NCBI GenBank assembly: GCA_905220665.1
Contig: CAJNAR010000008.1
Location: forward strand, 186,001 to 250,000
Source: Albugo candida
Taxonomy: Eukaryota > Oomycota > Peronosporomycetes > Albuginales > Albuginaceae
Direction: 5' to 3'
Length of the DNA: 64,000 bases
Shown: piece by piece, positions 1 through 9,284 of the stretch
Position numbering within the stretch: the stretch's first letter is position 1
Layout: each line of letters begins with the position of its first letter
Notes under the pieces: generated by a model
Seen by the model: the letters and a program-made list of their open reading frames with translations, nothing else
Told to the model about the DNA's origin: nothing
The model's database searches: none
Translations under genes and position numbers: made by a program

Positions 1-984
1 AATAAACTCTGAAAGTGTCATAAGATCGTCTTGTTCCAAAAGCCATGCAATGAGCGAGTCAGAAGGCAGTAGTGCTTGATCAATGCTCAGATTTTTGTTC
101 GTAGATTTCCATCGCTCTTCCTATGTACAAAGCATTGAACTCTGCTCATGTATGCAAAACACAATTCGTACCTTGGAGAAATTCGACATCCATCGTATAA
201 ATTTGACCACGTTGATGAATGCTTCTGCAATTTGCATGTAATGTCTGTTGTCTTGATCACTCGATGTTGTCGAGTCGTCAGGTTTGTGAGTGCGAGTGCT
301 TGCACCTTTACGATAGTTCATTTCTTGAAGGAGTCGTAGTGGATTGTCGTCACAAGAGCCCAAAATTCGCATGCTTTCATAATCGAGATATTTTGCAACA
401 CGAGGGAAGCAAACAGTTAATTGTGATAGTGAGCGACAAACACGTGCAAATGTATCGGGCGGTGTCTCGAGATACACGAGAAACGTAGACTCCTGAAGAT
501 AGCAGAATCCGGTTGCATTCAATTTCAATTGTGCAATCAGTTGTGTGAAGAAATCCTCCACAGTAGACAATATGTCAACGGAAGATTGCTGAATTCGACC
601 GATTACAATGGAACGAGTGACACCAACAGCAATGTCGCGTTGTGTTAATGCGCTTGCTTGAGATTGAGATTGAGATTGAGATTGAGATTGAGATTGAGAT
701 TGAGATTGAGATTGAGATTGAGATTGAGATTGAGATTGAGATTGAGACTCAATCGATCGTTCCAATTTCTCTGCCGATTCTGTCGAATTGAGAGTTTGCA
801 TTTTCAAAGGCGTCGAAACTTCTTTGTACCTCAATGCCTCTGCCAAAGAAGGTCCCAATTCCTCATACGTATTAAATATGATACTTTTCCTGTTTTCACT
901 TCTTTTCTGCTCGACATCGTGTTGTGATACATCGACTTTGCTATCAGTATGCAACAAGTTTGAAGAAACACAGGTTCTCAGCAT
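1..984 (-). CDS. S/Q-repeat protein of unknown function, left-arm copy (3' end outside window)
   Basis: Minus-strand gene with exon 1 at 984..172 (271 codons), an intron at 171..121 (GTACGA...TAG) and exon 2 from 120 running off the left edge. The start is the ATG at 984, since nearer upstream codons in this frame are not ATG. The protein has a low-complexity run of 15 Ser-Gln dipeptides encoded by a perfect hexanucleotide array (about 660-750), then a conserved region with a stretch (TGFCYLQESTFLVYLETPPD) that faintly recalls BLUF/TEX47-type domains. That resemblance is by eye only. The gene is divergent from the 8-Cys membrane gene, about 290 bp away, so the two may share a promoter region. 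The right-arm copy is complete. Function is not recognised. Confidence 0.8.
658..752. repeat. Perfect 6-bp tandem array encoding (SQ)15
   Basis: About fifteen uninterrupted copies of the hexamer agattg (plus strand), read in frame as Ser-Gln on the minus strand. The matching array in the right arm, 11937..11964, has only five SQ units. This is a coding microsatellite that changed length in whole-codon steps after the arms were duplicated. Confidence 0.95.
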
Positions 985-1276
985 TTTGCAACGATTCAAC
1001 TCGTCGCTCTCCGACAGTCGTCGACACTTGCTTTACAACTTTCCTATAAATAATTCTAATCCATGAACTGAGACGAATCCTTTCGATTAAGAGAAACAGC
1101 GTATAATAAAAACATCTTATTATACACGCCTTTACACAGACAAAGACAGCCTTTATACACCTTCTCATTGGAAGAATGAGGTGGCAGTGACGCAGATCAA
1201 TCTGATGTAAGGAAACCGTATTTTAAAACAACTTTTCATATCAACACGCACCACTGTGATAAACGTATTCGCCGTC

Positions 1277-2267
1277 ATGACAGTCGGACTATTTCTCTTA
1301 TGGAGTCTGAGTACTCATTTCCGACTCTGTACGTACACATAATATAACGCTTCTTTGGAGAATCGCACATTCTAATTATATTATATTATGCCTTGTAGTG
1401 ACCTCTACAAAGACATGCGGCCAAGTCGTAACATGTTTTCTTGAAGGGAATCGACAAGATGGATGTGAGGTTTCCAGTGGAATCTGTCCACCGTGTGTGA
1501 CGCCTGATCTGTCGTGTCATGAAGCGTTGAATGGCGCTTGCACAATTGGTGTCGATTGCTCGAGTGTATATGCACAACTTTATGAAAAGTCGGGCAGTGC
1601 AAAGCCAAACATCAGACAAGAACATGACTCTGATTGGAATGAATCGGTTTCAGATGCTTCAAAGAGAACTTTGCCTCTCCATACAACTGCGAAGGAGGCA
1701 ATTAGCGAAAAGGCTCCATCTTCATCTTCCCTTTCCTCTCAGAGACAATCATTCATTATGTATGCTGTCATCGGTCTGCTGAGTCTTTTCGCATTCATTG
1801 GCGTCGTGGCTTTTTTCAAATATCGCTCACGTGAAGCAGAAAAGTCTCCAAATGAGTCTGAAAATAAATTGAGACCTCTCACATCGATTACGGTACAGGA
1901 TGCCTTCCGTTTGTACTCAATGAAAGAAAAAGACAAATTTGCATCTATGGACCTGAGCCAACACGAACAAGCAGCACTCTCACAACGCCGATTACAAGCC
2001 GCTCACTCGGTATCGCATGGTCTCGCAAGCACACAACTCACAGACTCGTTCGCATCAGATCACAGTGTGTTTGCACCTCCAATGTCTTTTGAATCAAGCA
2101 TTGGTTTAATGGCCTCTTACGTCTCCGATGTATCTGTAAACGAATTGAATGACTCACGTGTCGAATCGACTACCGAATCTTTCGACCTCTCTCATCAGAA
2201 CTTTGAAGAATTCTTCCAATCGGAGACTTCTGCCATACGCAAATCTCGTCCTTCTGTCGAATTCTAA
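1277..2267 (+). CDS. Type I membrane protein with 8-Cys ectodomain, left-arm copy
   Basis: Two exons: 1277..1328 and 1399..2267, with a 70 bp intron (GTACGT...TTGTAG), giving 306 residues. Exon 1 adds the signal peptide MTVGLFLLWSLSTHFRLL, which is missing if only the long open frame is taken. The ectodomain has eight cysteines spaced C-x5-C-x9-C-x6-C-x2-C-x6-C-x7-C-x5-C, followed by a Ser-rich stalk, one TM helix at about residues 136-157, a basic stop-transfer (KYRSR) and a roughly 150-residue Ser-rich cytoplasmic tail. The gene at 3197 has the same cysteine spacing, so they are paralogues. The layout suggests a cell-surface receptor or adhesin (inference); no known domain was recognised. 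The right-arm copy differs at only a few residues. Confidence 0.85.
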
Positions 2268-2326
2268 CCAATCAGTCAATGCAGAAAGCATCAGCGTTTC
2301 AAAAAAGCAAATATTTGTGTAGCGAT

Positions 2327-2424
2327 TCAATTATCAAAGTCCCAATTCAAATTTTCTTCTCGTAAATCGGGCGCTTTGAAGACGGAAATCGGGTATGGAG
2401 CTGCAGTGACAACTGGTCGTATCG
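2327..2424 (-). pseudogene. Truncated 3' end of an MGSY-family gene at the repeat breakpoint
   Basis: The minus strand carries the last 32 codons plus stop of the gene at 9285..10352 (ending ...REENLNWDFDN). Everything upstream of the breakpoint is absent. The fragment has no start and is a by-product of the inverted duplication. Confidence 0.9.
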
Positions 2425-2560
2425 TATAAAGTGACAATGTCGTACGCAGCGCAATATTTCGAAACGGGAAAGAGTGTGTGCGTTAGTTGGAAGGAAATAT
2501 GACTAAGCTCACTTCAATTATAATTGTATTGTTAACATAGATAGATATTTCAAGTGTTTT

Positions 2561-2749
2561 TCAAAAGTCAATTTTTAATTCTATTCGAATCGCTCCGTCT
2601 CTGCGAGTGACTTGCAGTTGCACTTTGTCTTGTCCCAAATTTATGTAACAGTCAAGGAAATTGACTTTTTGATTCGTACTTAATACGACTTGTCCCGGAG
2701 TCATGAAACACGCATTGGATTGGAGCAAATTCACCGACAATTCAGAATA
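2561..2749 (-). pseudogene. Unidentified coding remnant
   Basis: The minus strand has 63 open codons ending in TGA at 2561. The translation looks like real protein (for example DKVQLQVTRRDGAIRIELKI) rather than random sequence. An in-frame TGA at 2750-2752 closes the frame upstream, and no convincing start or splice acceptor was found. It is probably the last exon or a degraded end of a gene cut by the duplication event. The family is not recognised. The rest of 2425..3196 shows nothing I can interpret. Confidence 0.35.
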
Positions 2750-3196
2750 TCAAACGCAGCAGTTGCATGGGACGCAAAAGTCTCGACGTCACAAATTCAT
2801 GTTGAGTAGTAGTGAAGGGGTCTTCACGACAGCTTTATGGTGCAAATGATGGAGATGTACGTGTAAGAAGGGTACACGTAGTCACATGCACATTATCGAT
2901 GTGTATGGACGATTAATGTCCAATGAGACAGAGGGTACGTGACCTCACTCATAGCTTGCGGGAAGAGCGCCAGTACGAAGACCCTCTATTACACGATATC
3001 CTCTAGAAATGCAACTCTGATTACACTTTACCGAAACCCTATCAATGTATCTGTGTCATCTGGTTTATGGCGACAGAATTCGGAACGCACAATCGTTACG
3101 AGTTTCATTTGGCGTGGGAATACATTTACGAAATCCTCTCACAGCTAAATCGCATTAAAACATTATCAACACAGCGCGCAAAACCAAAGCACATTT

Positions 3197-4022
3197 ATGA
3201 GAAACTTCAACCAAAGTTTACTCTATGTAACTTATTGTGGTATGTGACCATACCCTATCTTTTCGAGTTATCATCGCTCATTTCGTAACTCCAGGTACAC
3301 TTCTCCTTCACATTCGAGTCGACAAAGTAGATGGTCAATGTGCGAATTTGACGATGTGTTACAAAGGTGGCATTGTGGAAGAGCCTTGCACAATTCCACT
3401 CGGGTGTCCTGCATGTGTAACATTTAGAAATAGCGGATGCTTTGAGTTGGTCGACAATAAATGTAATTTTGGAGTGGATTGCACCGAAGCTTGGGCAAAT
3501 CTTGGTACTCCGAAAGATTCAAGTAATTTGTCTACCGTCATTCCGACTCCGGTTGCTGCTCCGCCTACAATTCCAACAACACCTTCGAGTACAACTCATG
3601 GTACAGTACCGTTGGCAACTACACTGAAGCCTCCAATTACAGCTCCATCTGGAACGACAACGCCATCATCTAATTCAGTAAGTGTGCCCTCCGATACCTC
3701 AAATAATGAAACAACACCAGCAAAATCTAGTACGAAGCACAAGTCAGAAATAACGACCGTATTTGCGATTCTAGGGGCTGCTATTGGTGTCATTGCTGTG
3801 GGTATCATCTTCTTGATACTTGTTCGGCGAACTGGAGTTCACGGGGACATGGACGACCTCGTGACGACCCCACCAATGAGTAAAAGTGGCCACGGGACAC
3901 AATACGCGAAGTCAGCACCAAGTGGAAGTAATGTGCCACCTTTGTCTCATGGAACACATAAGATCGCTCGGCCGGTGATTGTCGGGCAACATCCCAGTCA
4001 TCCAAGAGCATTTGAATTGTAG
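3197..4022 (+). CDS. Type I membrane protein with 8-Cys ectodomain and Thr/Pro/Ser stalk
   Basis: Proposed exons are 3197..3239 and 3296..4022, with a 56 bp intron (GTATGT...CCAG). The spliced start gives a moderately hydrophobic leader (MRNFNQSLLYVTYCGTLLL). The ectodomain cysteines are spaced C-x5-C-x9-C-x5-C-x2-C-x7-C-x7-C-x5-C, almost the same as in the gene at 1277, with a shared GVDC end. A long Thr/Ser/Pro stalk, likely O-glycosylated (inference), follows, then a TM helix (AILGAAIGVIAVGIIFLILV), an RR stop-transfer and a short tail. It is a paralogue of the repeat-arm genes, probably a cell-surface protein. The exact acceptor is the least certain part: the base before GTACAC fits the phase, but cDNA is absent. 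Confidence 0.7.
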
Positions 4023-4141
4023 AGATAGATCGTTGCTTATTATGTTGACATCATTTTCGTAATTAATTAATAGGTGCATGTCCATTCTTGACATGAACTG
4101 GATCCTACTTTACGTTCGACCACACCACACCGTTCGTCTGC

Positions 4142-5911
4142 ATGACTAAAAAGCGTCTGCTAATTGATTCGAATCGAATAAAAACAAAGTCCGTCGAATC
4201 CAATTCAAACCTTCTGAATCCAGCGTGCCGCAATCCAAAATATGGACCGGCAGATATGATACTATACGTCAACACCGATACATTCCGCGTGCATCAGTCG
4301 GTCTTCCATCAGAAATGCACACAGTTCCAACACATTCTGGCCAAGGTTGTTGGACAACCAGTCATTTCTCAGAGCGATCAATGCATTCGACGAGAATCAA
4401 GCGATTATGATTTCATCACAGCTCCATTCCATTTCCATAATATCGGTCAAAAGCCTCCATCTTCCTCTTCCTTTTCTGAGGGCACGCACCCTTCACCTAC
4501 TTCCACAATTCATCAAGATGTATCTTGCAAGCAACTTCAACTTCGTCTATGTAATGCCAAGAGCGCATTGATCTCCTCCATGATCGACTATATGTATACC
4601 AGCCAACCGTATCGATGTCTTGTTCGACTTGCAACTGCTCTGAATAAAAAGTCTCAAAGTTGGACACCGCCATCTACAATTCCAACCCATGAATTGATGC
4701 AATTAATTGATTTGTGCCAGTATTTCGGCATACATTGCGATTTTTTTTCTCAGATATTTGATTTGGCGATACAAAACGATGAAATCAATCTGCAAATGTT
4801 AGTCAATCTTTTCTTTGTGTGCATGAGAATCCCAAGCAAAGTTGCCCAAAGAAAGCTCACGGATCGCCTCACGTATCACGTCGTAACGAAAAAAATGCGA
4901 CGCTCAGAACAGCAATCGTTTTCGCCGCTTTATCGCCTAAAGGAAATCGCTGATCAACGTGTGTATGAGCACGCAATGTTAGCAATGTCCCGCTACCTTC
5001 AGAAACTAAAGCAGAAAGCTTGGCCGATTCTTTGCAATTCAATCACAATGTGGCTTCATCAGCGCTCTTTATCGCTCATTAAGTTGCATCAGAAGAGTGC
5101 AAAGTGGCATCCACACATTCGCTTCAATGTAAACCTCGGACATAAGAGAGATTATATTGTCGCTACGACCGTATTCCAATTCAACGTGTACCAATTTCAA
5201 ATTCGATTAAATCTTGATCCCAATGATCCGATACAATGGCGAATACTTCAAATAAAAGACCGCAGTGAGTCTTTGTCGTTTGTGTTTCGTGGACGCGTAA
5301 AAGTACAGTTTGAGACTGCACAATGTGCGAGTGCGGTCGCAGAGATTCGGTACACAAACACACAACGCAATGTGCGACACGACCGATGGCATTCGCTTTG
5401 GGACAATGACGAGTCGCTCATGACACATTCGTGGAAGGAAATCGAGCAATTTGTGTGTACAAAGGCACTATTGCGTGTGCGTGTGATTGGGAATGTGTTT
5501 GTGTGGGCGAATCCGCTCTGTAATTTGTATCATTTTCTGCTCGCGTCGACGCTTTTCACAGCTTCTAAACAGAATGAGAAGGCTTTAGAGGCAACACTAT
5601 CACAACTTTCATTCGATACGTTGGAGAGTGTGCTTCAAAGTGATAACTTGAGATGGGAGTCTACTTCTGAAAGTGATTTGGCGATATGGATCGCAACATT
5701 CGCAAAACGATTAACGCCATCGGAAAGATTGCCGTTACTTGGAGCAATTCGATGGGACTTTGTGGATGAGAAAACACACAGTCACGTGATGGAATTGTTT
5801 GGCGATTTGGATATGCGGTGCGTAATGGAGCAATCGTGTGACATGGAACGAACTCATTGTCTTCAAAAAAAACGGAAAAATCTTATTTATAAAGTGAGAC
5901 CGACCACTTGA
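4142..5911 (+). CDS. BTB/POZ domain protein
   Basis: 589 residues from an ATG, no intron needed. The N-terminal BTB fold is visible at residues 36-70 (PADMILYVNTDTFRVHQSVF, the usual D-x-x-x-x-V...F-x-x-H-x-x-x-L/F pattern). It resumes after a 60-residue Ser-rich insertion at about 132-160 (ALISSMIDYMYTSQPY, where BTB proteins have L..FIYTG) and ends with a typical helix near residue 182 (ELMQLIDLCQYFGI). BTB domains dimerise and often link substrates to cullin-3 ligases. The remaining 400 residues show no kelch or ankyrin repeats that I can see, so the partner is unknown. The C-terminus is basic (KKRKNLIYK). The next gene starts only 13 bp downstream. Confidence 0.75.
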   Translation: MTKKRLLIDSNRIKTKSVESNSNLLNPACRNPKYGPADMILYVNTDTFRVHQSVFHQKCTQFQHILAKVVGQPVISQSDQCIRRESSDYDFITAPFHFHNIGQKPPSSSSFSEGTHPSPTSTIHQDVSCKQLQLRLCNAKSALISSMIDYMYTSQPYRCLVRLATALNKKSQSWTPPSTIPTHELMQLIDLCQYFGIHCDFFSQIFDLAIQNDEINLQMLVNLFFVCMRIPSKVAQRKLTDRLTYHVVTKKMRRSEQQSFSPLYRLKEIADQRVYEHAMLAMSRYLQKLKQKAWPILCNSITMWLHQRSLSLIKLHQKSAKWHPHIRFNVNLGHKRDYIVATTVFQFNVYQFQIRLNLDPNDPIQWRILQIKDRSESLSFVFRGRVKVQFETAQCASAVAEIRYTNTQRNVRHDRWHSLWDNDESLMTHSWKEIEQFVCTKALLRVRVIGNVFVWANPLCNLYHFLLASTLFTASKQNEKALEATLSQLSFDTLESVLQSDNLRWESTSESDLAIWIATFAKRLTPSERLPLLGAIRWDFVDEKTHSHVMELFGDLDMRCVMEQSCDMERTHCLQKKRKNLIYKVRPTT

Positions 5912-5924
5912 AATCTGAATTCAC

Positions 5925-6611
5925 ATGAAACTGTGGCGAAGACGAAAAGAAGGCCAGAAAGAAGAGCGTCGAGCAAGTCTTTGGGATGAGCAAGCGGATG
6001 CTTATTGGAAACGGATGGAGCCATCCAGGAAACGAAAACGATGGCGTGTACAGTGCGTGCTTCTATGTGTGTTGATAGTCACACTCGTTTTTGGCGCGAT
6101 GAATTGGAGACAGTATGGTGGCTGGGATAGCTGGCAACTCGCAGAAGAAAGGAGAATTGATGAAATGGGAATGAATATGACACAAGCTCAACAGGATACG
6201 TGGAAAGATACTGTGGACGAGAAAATACGCGCAACATGTCGTGTTCGCGGTGTTCAAACGCGGTGGCATGAAGAAATGTGTCGGAATGTTTGTCAGAGGT
6301 AACAAGTCAATTGTTTGTTGTTTTCTCAATAATGTAAGCAATGTGTGGACAGAGATAATTATGACGCAGCGTGTATGAATGGATGCTCCTTTGGATCGAT
6401 CACAGTCACAAAACTTGTGTGTGCGTATGGGAGCAAGTCATCCCTCCCGAGCACGTGTCCTTTTGCCGTGGACTGTAGTGGAGCGTGTCGAGTGTATGAA
6501 GAGGAAATGGGGTATGCAAGCGCCGCTAGCAGTTGTGAGAGCGCGTGTACGTCGATTTTGGCCTCTTCGTGTGCACGCGTCCTCAAAATTCTTAACGATC
6601 TTTTATTATGA
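5925..6611 (+). CDS. Small Cys-rich type II membrane protein, unknown
   Basis: Exons 5925..6298 and 6353..6611 joined across a 54 bp intron (GTAACA...GGACAG) give 210 residues; without splicing the protein stops at residue 125. The N-terminus is strongly basic and cytoplasmic-looking, and a TM segment lies near residues 45-64 (CVLLCVLIVTLVFGAMNW). The rest, probably lumenal or extracellular, has about 15 cysteines, including CPFAVDC, which echoes the GVDC end of the two 8-Cys proteins nearby. The spacing differs, so relatedness is only a guess. It starts 13 bp after the BTB gene stop. Function is not recognised. Confidence 0.65.
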
Positions 6612-6999
6612 ATTCAAATGCGATTTTCGGCTTTATTCTTGTCCAACGTGAAATGTCTTGTCTAGCATGAAAAGTCGAGTCAAAGGTGACATTCTCGTCA
6701 GTCATTGCATGACGCAATTCAGATCGAATTGCAGTTGCTAAAAAGTGATCGATTTGGTGTCCTCTTCACACCTTTTTGGCTTCTGTAAAGGAGGTACAAT
6801 TATCTTGATTGGCGCTAACATCCAGATATTTATCTGCATACTTGCTGTGTCATTCAAATTCCGTCAATTGATGTGTGTCTCTTTTGCAACTGTGTTGTGT
6901 ATCGCTTAAAGTGGGAAAAAAATGTGCAACTTGCTCCTTAAATGCCAAAAATTGAAAAGGAAAACACAGAAGAAATGCGGAGGGTTTGGGAGCGCACAT
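6592..6999 (-). pseudogene. Minus-strand reading frame with two in-frame TGA codons
   Basis: From an ATG at 6999 to a TAA at 6592 there are 136 codons in one frame, interrupted only by TGA at 6852-6850 and 6768-6766. The downstream part (174 bp, for example RSELRHAMTDENVTFDSTFH) reads like real protein. Its end overlaps the 3' end of the gene on the other strand by about 20 bp. It could be a pseudogene, an unrecognised spliced gene, or chance. No family is recognised. The rest of 6612..7081 is otherwise empty. Confidence 0.3.
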
Positions 7000-7081
7000 T
7001 GTTGTTGTGCTGAATATTTTTTCTCGAGAGTGAAGTGATCTTCATTCTTCAATTTTCTGCTTTCAAGTAAGAGCTTTACGA

Positions 7082-7567
7082 ATGGATTTCAGTATCAAAC
7101 TGCCGCGGATGAGCCCACCAGCAAAGACACGTGCAGTTCCGAACGCAATGTATTACAACATGGATCAGATTTTGTGTGATCCGAATCGTGATTCAGTCGC
7201 TGGAAGCAAGAGATCCAAGCGATCTCGTTTGGTATATGATTTTCCAATTCACGTGTTGAGAAGATATTTCCATATTCCACAAAGACACGCCGCACGTCAA
7301 TTGGGATGTTCTGTGATTACATTGAAGAGAAATTGTAAACGACATGGAATTCGGTGGCCTTTTCGGAATTGGAAAGCACAGGGAGGGCTTCTTGATGGAA
7401 AATTTGATTTGAATTGTGAGTCACGAGAGGCCGATTGGATTGATTTTGCAACAAGGCAATTTGAAGATTGTAAGAATAAAATGCCGTGTGAGAAAACAAA
7501 AGCTGCAATAGCATTCTCGCGCTTGCCATTTGACTGTATGAAAGAAAATCAAGCAAGATTTGAATGA
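7082..7567 (+). CDS. RWP-RK domain protein, putative transcription factor
   Basis: 161 residues from an ATG. Residues about 56-100 form an RWP-RK domain: an opening helix (FPIHVLRRYFHIPQRHAARQ), then LGCSVITLKRNCKRHGIRWPF, ending in the family's RWP signature, here with F and R-N where others have Y/H-R-K. RWP-RK proteins bind DNA; in plants and green algae they act in nitrogen response and gamete formation, and oomycetes have their own expanded set. A basic stretch (KRSKRSRLV) just before the domain may be a nuclear signal. The C-terminal 60 residues are acidic to neutral and unassigned. The short, single-domain form is typical of oomycete members. Confidence 0.9.
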   Translation: MDFSIKLPRMSPPAKTRAVPNAMYYNMDQILCDPNRDSVAGSKRSKRSRLVYDFPIHVLRRYFHIPQRHAARQLGCSVITLKRNCKRHGIRWPFRNWKAQGGLLDGKFDLNCESREADWIDFATRQFEDCKNKMPCEKTKAAIAFSRLPFDCMKENQARFE

Positions 7568-7754
7568 CGGAAGCATTTTTGTGAATTGTGCAACGTAATA
7601 GTGTGCTTATGGATGTGGCAGAGAACATAAAAGTAGGATGAGTGTGGAAGTAGTATACATGTATAGAGAAAGTATACGTAAGTGAACTGTGGGAACAGCA
7701 AACCGTAAGAAAAAGTATTTTTTGATCGAGCCTACTGTCCAAACTCTTATCGTA

Positions 7755-9062
7755 ATGGGGCAATCGCTTTTATTGTGCGGTTTCTTCTACACGCTATTGC
7801 GAACAATACTTTCATGTACCGACTTTTTACTGAACACTTCGCTGCCCGACACTGTCATCAGCGCTCGGACAATGGACTACTCTGTAGATCTACAAACAAG
7901 TGTTGAAGTGATTCCTCAGCATACCATATTCCATGATCTTCCAGTATACAAGTGTTCCGATTGCCCAAATGTACAATGGTCAAACACGTACGGATTTCTC
8001 GCATTCAACATGTTTGGACTCAATGTGGCGTCTGATGGAATGAATGAGAAGGGATTATCGGCAGCTTGGCTTTATTTGTATGCAACACGTTATCCATCGA
8101 TACGTGCGGAGGAACGTACCACTTCATGGTCCCACGTACCCAATGGTACTCGTCCCATTATTACGTCTCTTTGTTCGTACCTTCTTGGTACATTCGCATC
8201 GGTGAGGGACGTAAGAAAAGGATTGAGTGACATCAAAATCGCCGAATTTGACGTTCGCATTCAGAATGTGTTGTTTCACAGTAAAAAGCTCGATAGAGTG
8301 CCACTTCATGTCACTATTCACGATGCTGAACGAAAGACTTTGGTCATTGAATTTATTTCCGGGAAAATGGTCCTCTACAATCATCTGAATGAGGTTTTGA
8401 CCAATGATCCTCCATTAGATGAGCAAATTGCGTTGGAAGAAGAACCTTTTGACGAAGACAAAACACTTCCAGGTGGTTATAGTTCCATCGCGCGTTATCA
8501 GAGAGTATTTAGACTGAATCAGCTTGTGCGGATGGGATACAGTGTGCTCACCAACGCGTCTTATTTACAAGGAACGACTGAGCAAATCGCTGTCTCAATG
8601 GCATATCATATTCTCAACACAGTGGTACTTCCTCCCATTGAAATTAAAACAGCAACACAATGGACAATTATCAGAGATCATAAGCGACGAAAAGTGTATT
8701 TTCAATCTACTCAGAATCAGGTTCCACGACTCGTCGATTTATACGCAATCGATTTCCAAAATCCATCAAGTCGGGGAATGATTCCAATTACCGCAGGTAC
8801 ATGGTACCAGAATGTGACATCGCTATTGCAAGACCCATCCAATTTGGCACATACATTGGATCTGCCTCCTCGTTCCCACGTTGCGAGTGAGCTGAATGAC
8901 TCAATCTCATTCCAAACCGCTTCTCATTCGTCAAAAAGCGCTGTTTTCTCTATACAATTTCTCATTGCTTCAATTTGCGCGGCAGGGGCAATGGGCAGTA
9001 TGTGTACACTTCTCTATTTGCGTGCATACTATCGTCGCACAATGTACATGCCCATCGCCTAA
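7755..9062 (+). CDS. Choloylglycine hydrolase / penicillin V acylase family Ntn hydrolase, membrane-anchored
   Basis: 435 residues from the ATG at 7755; an upstream in-frame GTG at 7689 would bury the leader, so I reject it. A hydrophobic leader (MGQSLLLCGFFYTLLRTILS) is followed directly by Cys21, the expected N-terminal nucleophile after cleavage. Counting from that Cys as 1, Arg18 and Asp21 (ISARTMDY) match the family's R17/D20. A TNDPP motif matches the conserved active-site Asn loop, an Arg sits in ARYQRVFRL, and DGMNEKGL is the family's glycine-rich loop. These enzymes hydrolyse linear amide bonds such as conjugated bile salts, penicillin V or N-acyl amines; the natural substrate here is unknown. 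A C-terminal TM helix (about 397-418) with a basic tail suggests anchoring at the cell surface or in a lumenal compartment. Confidence 0.85.
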   Translation: MGQSLLLCGFFYTLLRTILSCTDFLLNTSLPDTVISARTMDYSVDLQTSVEVIPQHTIFHDLPVYKCSDCPNVQWSNTYGFLAFNMFGLNVASDGMNEKGLSAAWLYLYATRYPSIRAEERTTSWSHVPNGTRPIITSLCSYLLGTFASVRDVRKGLSDIKIAEFDVRIQNVLFHSKKLDRVPLHVTIHDAERKTLVIEFISGKMVLYNHLNEVLTNDPPLDEQIALEEEPFDEDKTLPGGYSSIARYQRVFRLNQLVRMGYSVLTNASYLQGTTEQIAVSMAYHILNTVVLPPIEIKTATQWTIIRDHKRRKVYFQSTQNQVPRLVDLYAIDFQNPSSRGMIPITAGTWYQNVTSLLQDPSNLAHTLDLPPRSHVASELNDSISFQTASHSSKSAVFSIQFLIASICAAGAMGSMCTLLYLRAYYRRTMYMPIA

Positions 9063-9284
9063 GTCGTTATAGCTCTTTCCTAACATATTTATCACAATCC
9101 CACACTCAACGATCGTCACATTGTATCAAGTGCCACTCTCAAGCGTACTCAGTCGCAATTAAAGACGCTCCACTCTCTTCCTTTAGCATCTTTTTTGTCC
9201 TATCGCAACGTCCTTTTGACAGAATGTCGGTCCTTTTAGACATCACATCGATTCCGCCCAAAAATCAACTCTTCTTCCAACTCA

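Larger units (their letters stand above)
1..2424. repeat. Left arm of a large inverted repeat
   Basis: This segment is the reverse complement of 10255..12621. It carries a divergent pair of genes, the SQ-repeat gene on the minus strand and the 8-Cys membrane gene on the plus strand. Base 1 pairs with 12621, so the arm may continue left of the window. The inner breakpoint is at about 2424. Differences seen are a shorter or longer hexanucleotide array (15 versus 5 SQ units), three single-base indels near 1210-1240 and scattered substitutions, most of which keep the reading frames. Both copies therefore look like real, slightly diverged DNA rather than one sequence assembled twice. Confidence 0.95.

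Noticed and set aside
658..752. Hexamer array as a CRISPR or satellite
   Set aside because: It is a perfect coding microsatellite with no spacers, read in frame as Ser-Gln in both repeat arms.
7689..7754. GTG start for the Ntn hydrolase
   Set aside because: The ATG at 7755 places a clean leader directly before the nucleophile Cys.
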